Source: a virus. Taken from it: a DNA stretch of 28,842 bases. Positions 27,412-28,842 of the stretch are shown here, in pieces. Every line of letters starts with the position of its first letter. Within the stretch, counting starts at the first letter, position 1. Where the stretch lies: positions 1-28,842 of the IMG/VR virus record IMGVR_UViG_3300018056_000005; one strand, given 5' to 3'. Below the pieces are notes generated by a model. That model ran no database searches and was not told the origin of the DNA. It saw nothing but the letters and a program-made list of their open reading frames with translations. The position numbers were made by a program, and so were the translations under genes.

Positions 27412-27554
27412 TTCCCGCTCGTCGCGATCGTCTTGCCCTTGCGCTTGTTGGCGGTCGCGTAGAAGACCTTCTTGCCCTTCTTCGCGCCGTACTCCTTCGT
27501 CATGCTCTTCATCACCTTCGAGCCGTGACCGCCGTAGTACTTGCTGAGAGGCAT
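27408..27554 (-). CDS. Tiny basic phage protein, KKGKxVFYATANK type
   Basis: 48 residues from ATG 27554, four bases after the terminase stop. The longer open frame upstream is a shadow of the terminase gene. The sequence (MPLSKYYGGHGSKVMKSMTK, then EYGAKKGKKVFYATANKRKG) carries the motif Y-G-x-K-K-G-x-x-V-F-Y-A-x-x-N-K. This occurs in small phage proteins and in the tails of larger ones. It is strongly basic and could bind nucleic acid, but the role is not known. Confidence 0.65.
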   Translation of the reverse strand: MPLSKYYGGHGSKVMKSMTKEYGAKKGKKVFYATANKRKGKTIATSGK

Positions 27555-27558
27555 CGGT

Positions 27559-28842
27559 CTATCTCCACCAGTCGTCGCCGCGCTCGACCTCGGTCTGCGC
27601 CGCGACCTGCTCGCGCGTGTTCGCGCCGAGCCGCCGCGATGGCGGCGTGAATGTCTCTGCCTGCTCCTGTTCGAGCGGACCGTGCATGTTGTGGAGCGTG
27701 CGGGCCCAGTCCTGGACGGTCCCGCCGAGATTGACCTGCCACGCGACCGCGCGCGTTCGCCAGGCGTCCGCACCGTGGGAGGCCCAGTCGTGCTTCGGGA
27801 CGTTGCGCCAGGTCGCGTTCTTCTCGTCGAACTCGCGGCAGTAGGACGCGAGCGCGGCCAGACCGCGGGAGCAGCCCTCGTACAGGACCGACTTCCCCTG
27901 GTGCTCCTCGACCACGAGCGAGTCGTTCTCGGTGTCGTCGAACGTCGAGAGCGGCAGCAGCATCCGGCCGGCGTTGATCCCGTCCTCGATCGGGAGCTTC
28001 GGGACGGCTTCGAGCGTCACGCCCATCGACTGCGCGAACTGCACGCGGGTCTTCCCGGTCGAGTACTCACGGACCTTCGCGTCGTGCGGCACGTAGTGTC
28101 GTCCGTACGCGTAGGGCTTCAGGCGCATCCGTTCGATGTACCACCCGAGGCCGTGCGACGAGGACTCCAGGTAGTCTACGACGCGGCACTTGCCGGCGAT
28201 CGTCTGCGTAAACCAGATCGCGGTCGCGTCGTCGATCCCGAAGTCCCAGGCGGTGTCGACCTGGTACTTGGGGTCGTACTCCTGCCGGCAGACGCGGCCC
28301 TCGTTGTAGGCGGCCTTCAGCTGGTCCGAGTAGTACGCCCCGAGGAGGGCGCCCTCGAACGAGCAGTAGAACTCCTGCTGCACCAGCTCCTCGGCCATCC
28401 CGGAGGCGCGCTCGTCCTGGATCGCCTTCGGCGAGATGACGACCGTGTCGTTCTCGTCCTGGGCGTCGCGTCGTGTGTCGTCGCACGTCTTCAGGGACGC
28501 GAACCAGTCGGTCGACTTCAGCGCGTGCTTCCAGAGCGTCCAGCCGTGGTTCTTCCCGCGGGGCGTGTAGACGAAGACGGCCCAGCCGCCGTTCTCCGCG
28601 AGGATCGGGCGCGTCAAGTTCCACGCCTTCGGGTCCATCAGCGAGTACTCGGAGAAGACGCACCCGATCGGGTTCGTCCCGACGCTCGTGCTGTCCGCCT
28701 CGTCGGCCCCCAGGATCTTGAAGATCGAGTGCCGGCCAGGACACAGGATCTGGTCGGGGCAGTCGGCGTTGTGGCCGTCGCCGATCGAGAGCGTGATCTT
28801 CATCTCGGTCTCGTTCTTCCCGACCAGAAGGTGCTGCGGGAA
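27559..28842 (-). CDS. terL: Terminase large subunit, N-terminal part outside the window
   Basis: The frame is open to the window edge, giving 427 residues of the C-terminal part; ATG 28803 is internal, since FPQHLLVGKNETE precedes it in frame. The end of the ATPase domain shows GCVFSEYSLMDPKAW (Walker B region with its Glu) and FVYTPRGKNHGW (coupling motif). The nuclease domain follows, with DTAWDFGIDDATAIWF, the first acidic residues, and SHGADAWRTRA near the end. The protein pumps DNA into the procapsid through the portal and cuts the concatemer. It heads the leftward structural module. The small subunit is not in the window. Confidence 0.93.
   Translation of the reverse strand, partial: FPQHLLVGKNETEMKITLSIGDGHNADCPDQILCPGRHSIFKILGADEADSTSVGTNPIGCVFSEYSLMDPKAWNLTRPILAENGGWAVFVYTPRGKNHGWTLWKHALKSTDWFASLKTCDDTRRDAQDENDTVVISPKAIQDERASGMAEELVQQEFYCSFEGALLGAYYSDQLKAAYNEGRVCRQEYDPKYQVDTAWDFGIDDATAIWFTQTIAGKCRVVDYLESSSHGLGWYIERMRLKPYAYGRHYVPHDAKVREYSTGKTRVQFAQSMGVTLEAVPKLPIEDGINAGRMLLPLSTFDDTENDSLVVEEHQGKSVLYEGCSRGLAALASYCREFDEKNATWRNVPKHDWASHGADAWRTRAVAWQVNLGGTVQDWARTLHNMHGPLEQEQAETFTPPSRRLGANTREQVAAQTEVERGDDWWR

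Noticed and set aside
1-28842. tRNA or other structured RNA genes and insertion sequences
   Set aside because: I saw no cloverleaf-like segments, transposase genes or terminal inverted repeats. The window is filled by phage genes with very short gaps.

Overview
The window is part of the genome of a tailed, short-tailed (podovirus-type) bacteriophage. The DNA is strongly GC-rich throughout. Genes are packed almost end to end with ATGA, GTGA and TGATG overlaps. The structural genes follow the T7-type plan: a T7 gp8-like portal, scaffold, capsid, tail adaptor (gp11-like), tail nozzle (gp12-like) and three internal virion or ejection proteins. The coat protein, however, looks like the Phage_capsid_2 family rather than T7 gp10. 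The host cannot be read from the sequence. High GC, a T7-like tail and a holin resembling the gene-transfer-agent 3TM family suggest a high-GC Gram-negative bacterium, possibly an alphaproteobacterium (inference).

Layout. Positions 1-2195, plus strand: the end of a rightward operon of small, translationally coupled genes. It includes a DUF4406 (nucleoside deoxyribosyltransferase-like) protein and a protein resembling the dATP/dGTP diphosphohydrolase N-terminal family (formerly DUF5664). It meets the leftward module tail to tail with a single base between stop codons.

Positions 2197-28842, minus strand, read from right to left: terminase large subunit (cut by the window edge); about a dozen small genes with tail-appendage or lectin-like character (27554-22142); a short proline-rich protein; portal; Bbp19-like protein; scaffold; a 174-base non-coding leader; major capsid protein; a hairpin with a UUCG loop; a beta-rich virion protein; a six-Asp-box beta-propeller protein; adaptor; nozzle; two GNAT-like proteins; gp14-like, gp15-like and giant (1988 aa) ejection proteins; and a lysis cassette (coiled-coil membrane protein, DUF5675 protein, holin, tiny membrane protein).

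How the genes fit together: terminase and portal package DNA into a shell built by scaffold and coat protein. Adaptor and nozzle close the shell and form the tail stub. The small lectin-, repeat- and propeller-type proteins probably decorate head or tail and bind the host. The internal proteins are ejected to help DNA cross the envelope, and the lysis genes release progeny.

The most unusual features are an exact 20-residue repeat (G-x-L-T-T-x-I-Q-L type) in two separate small genes, a beta-module of about 70 residues shared by adaptor and nozzle, a carbohydrate-binding-like insertion and AFQ five-residue repeats in the nozzle, and recognisable enzyme-like blocks within the giant ejection protein.
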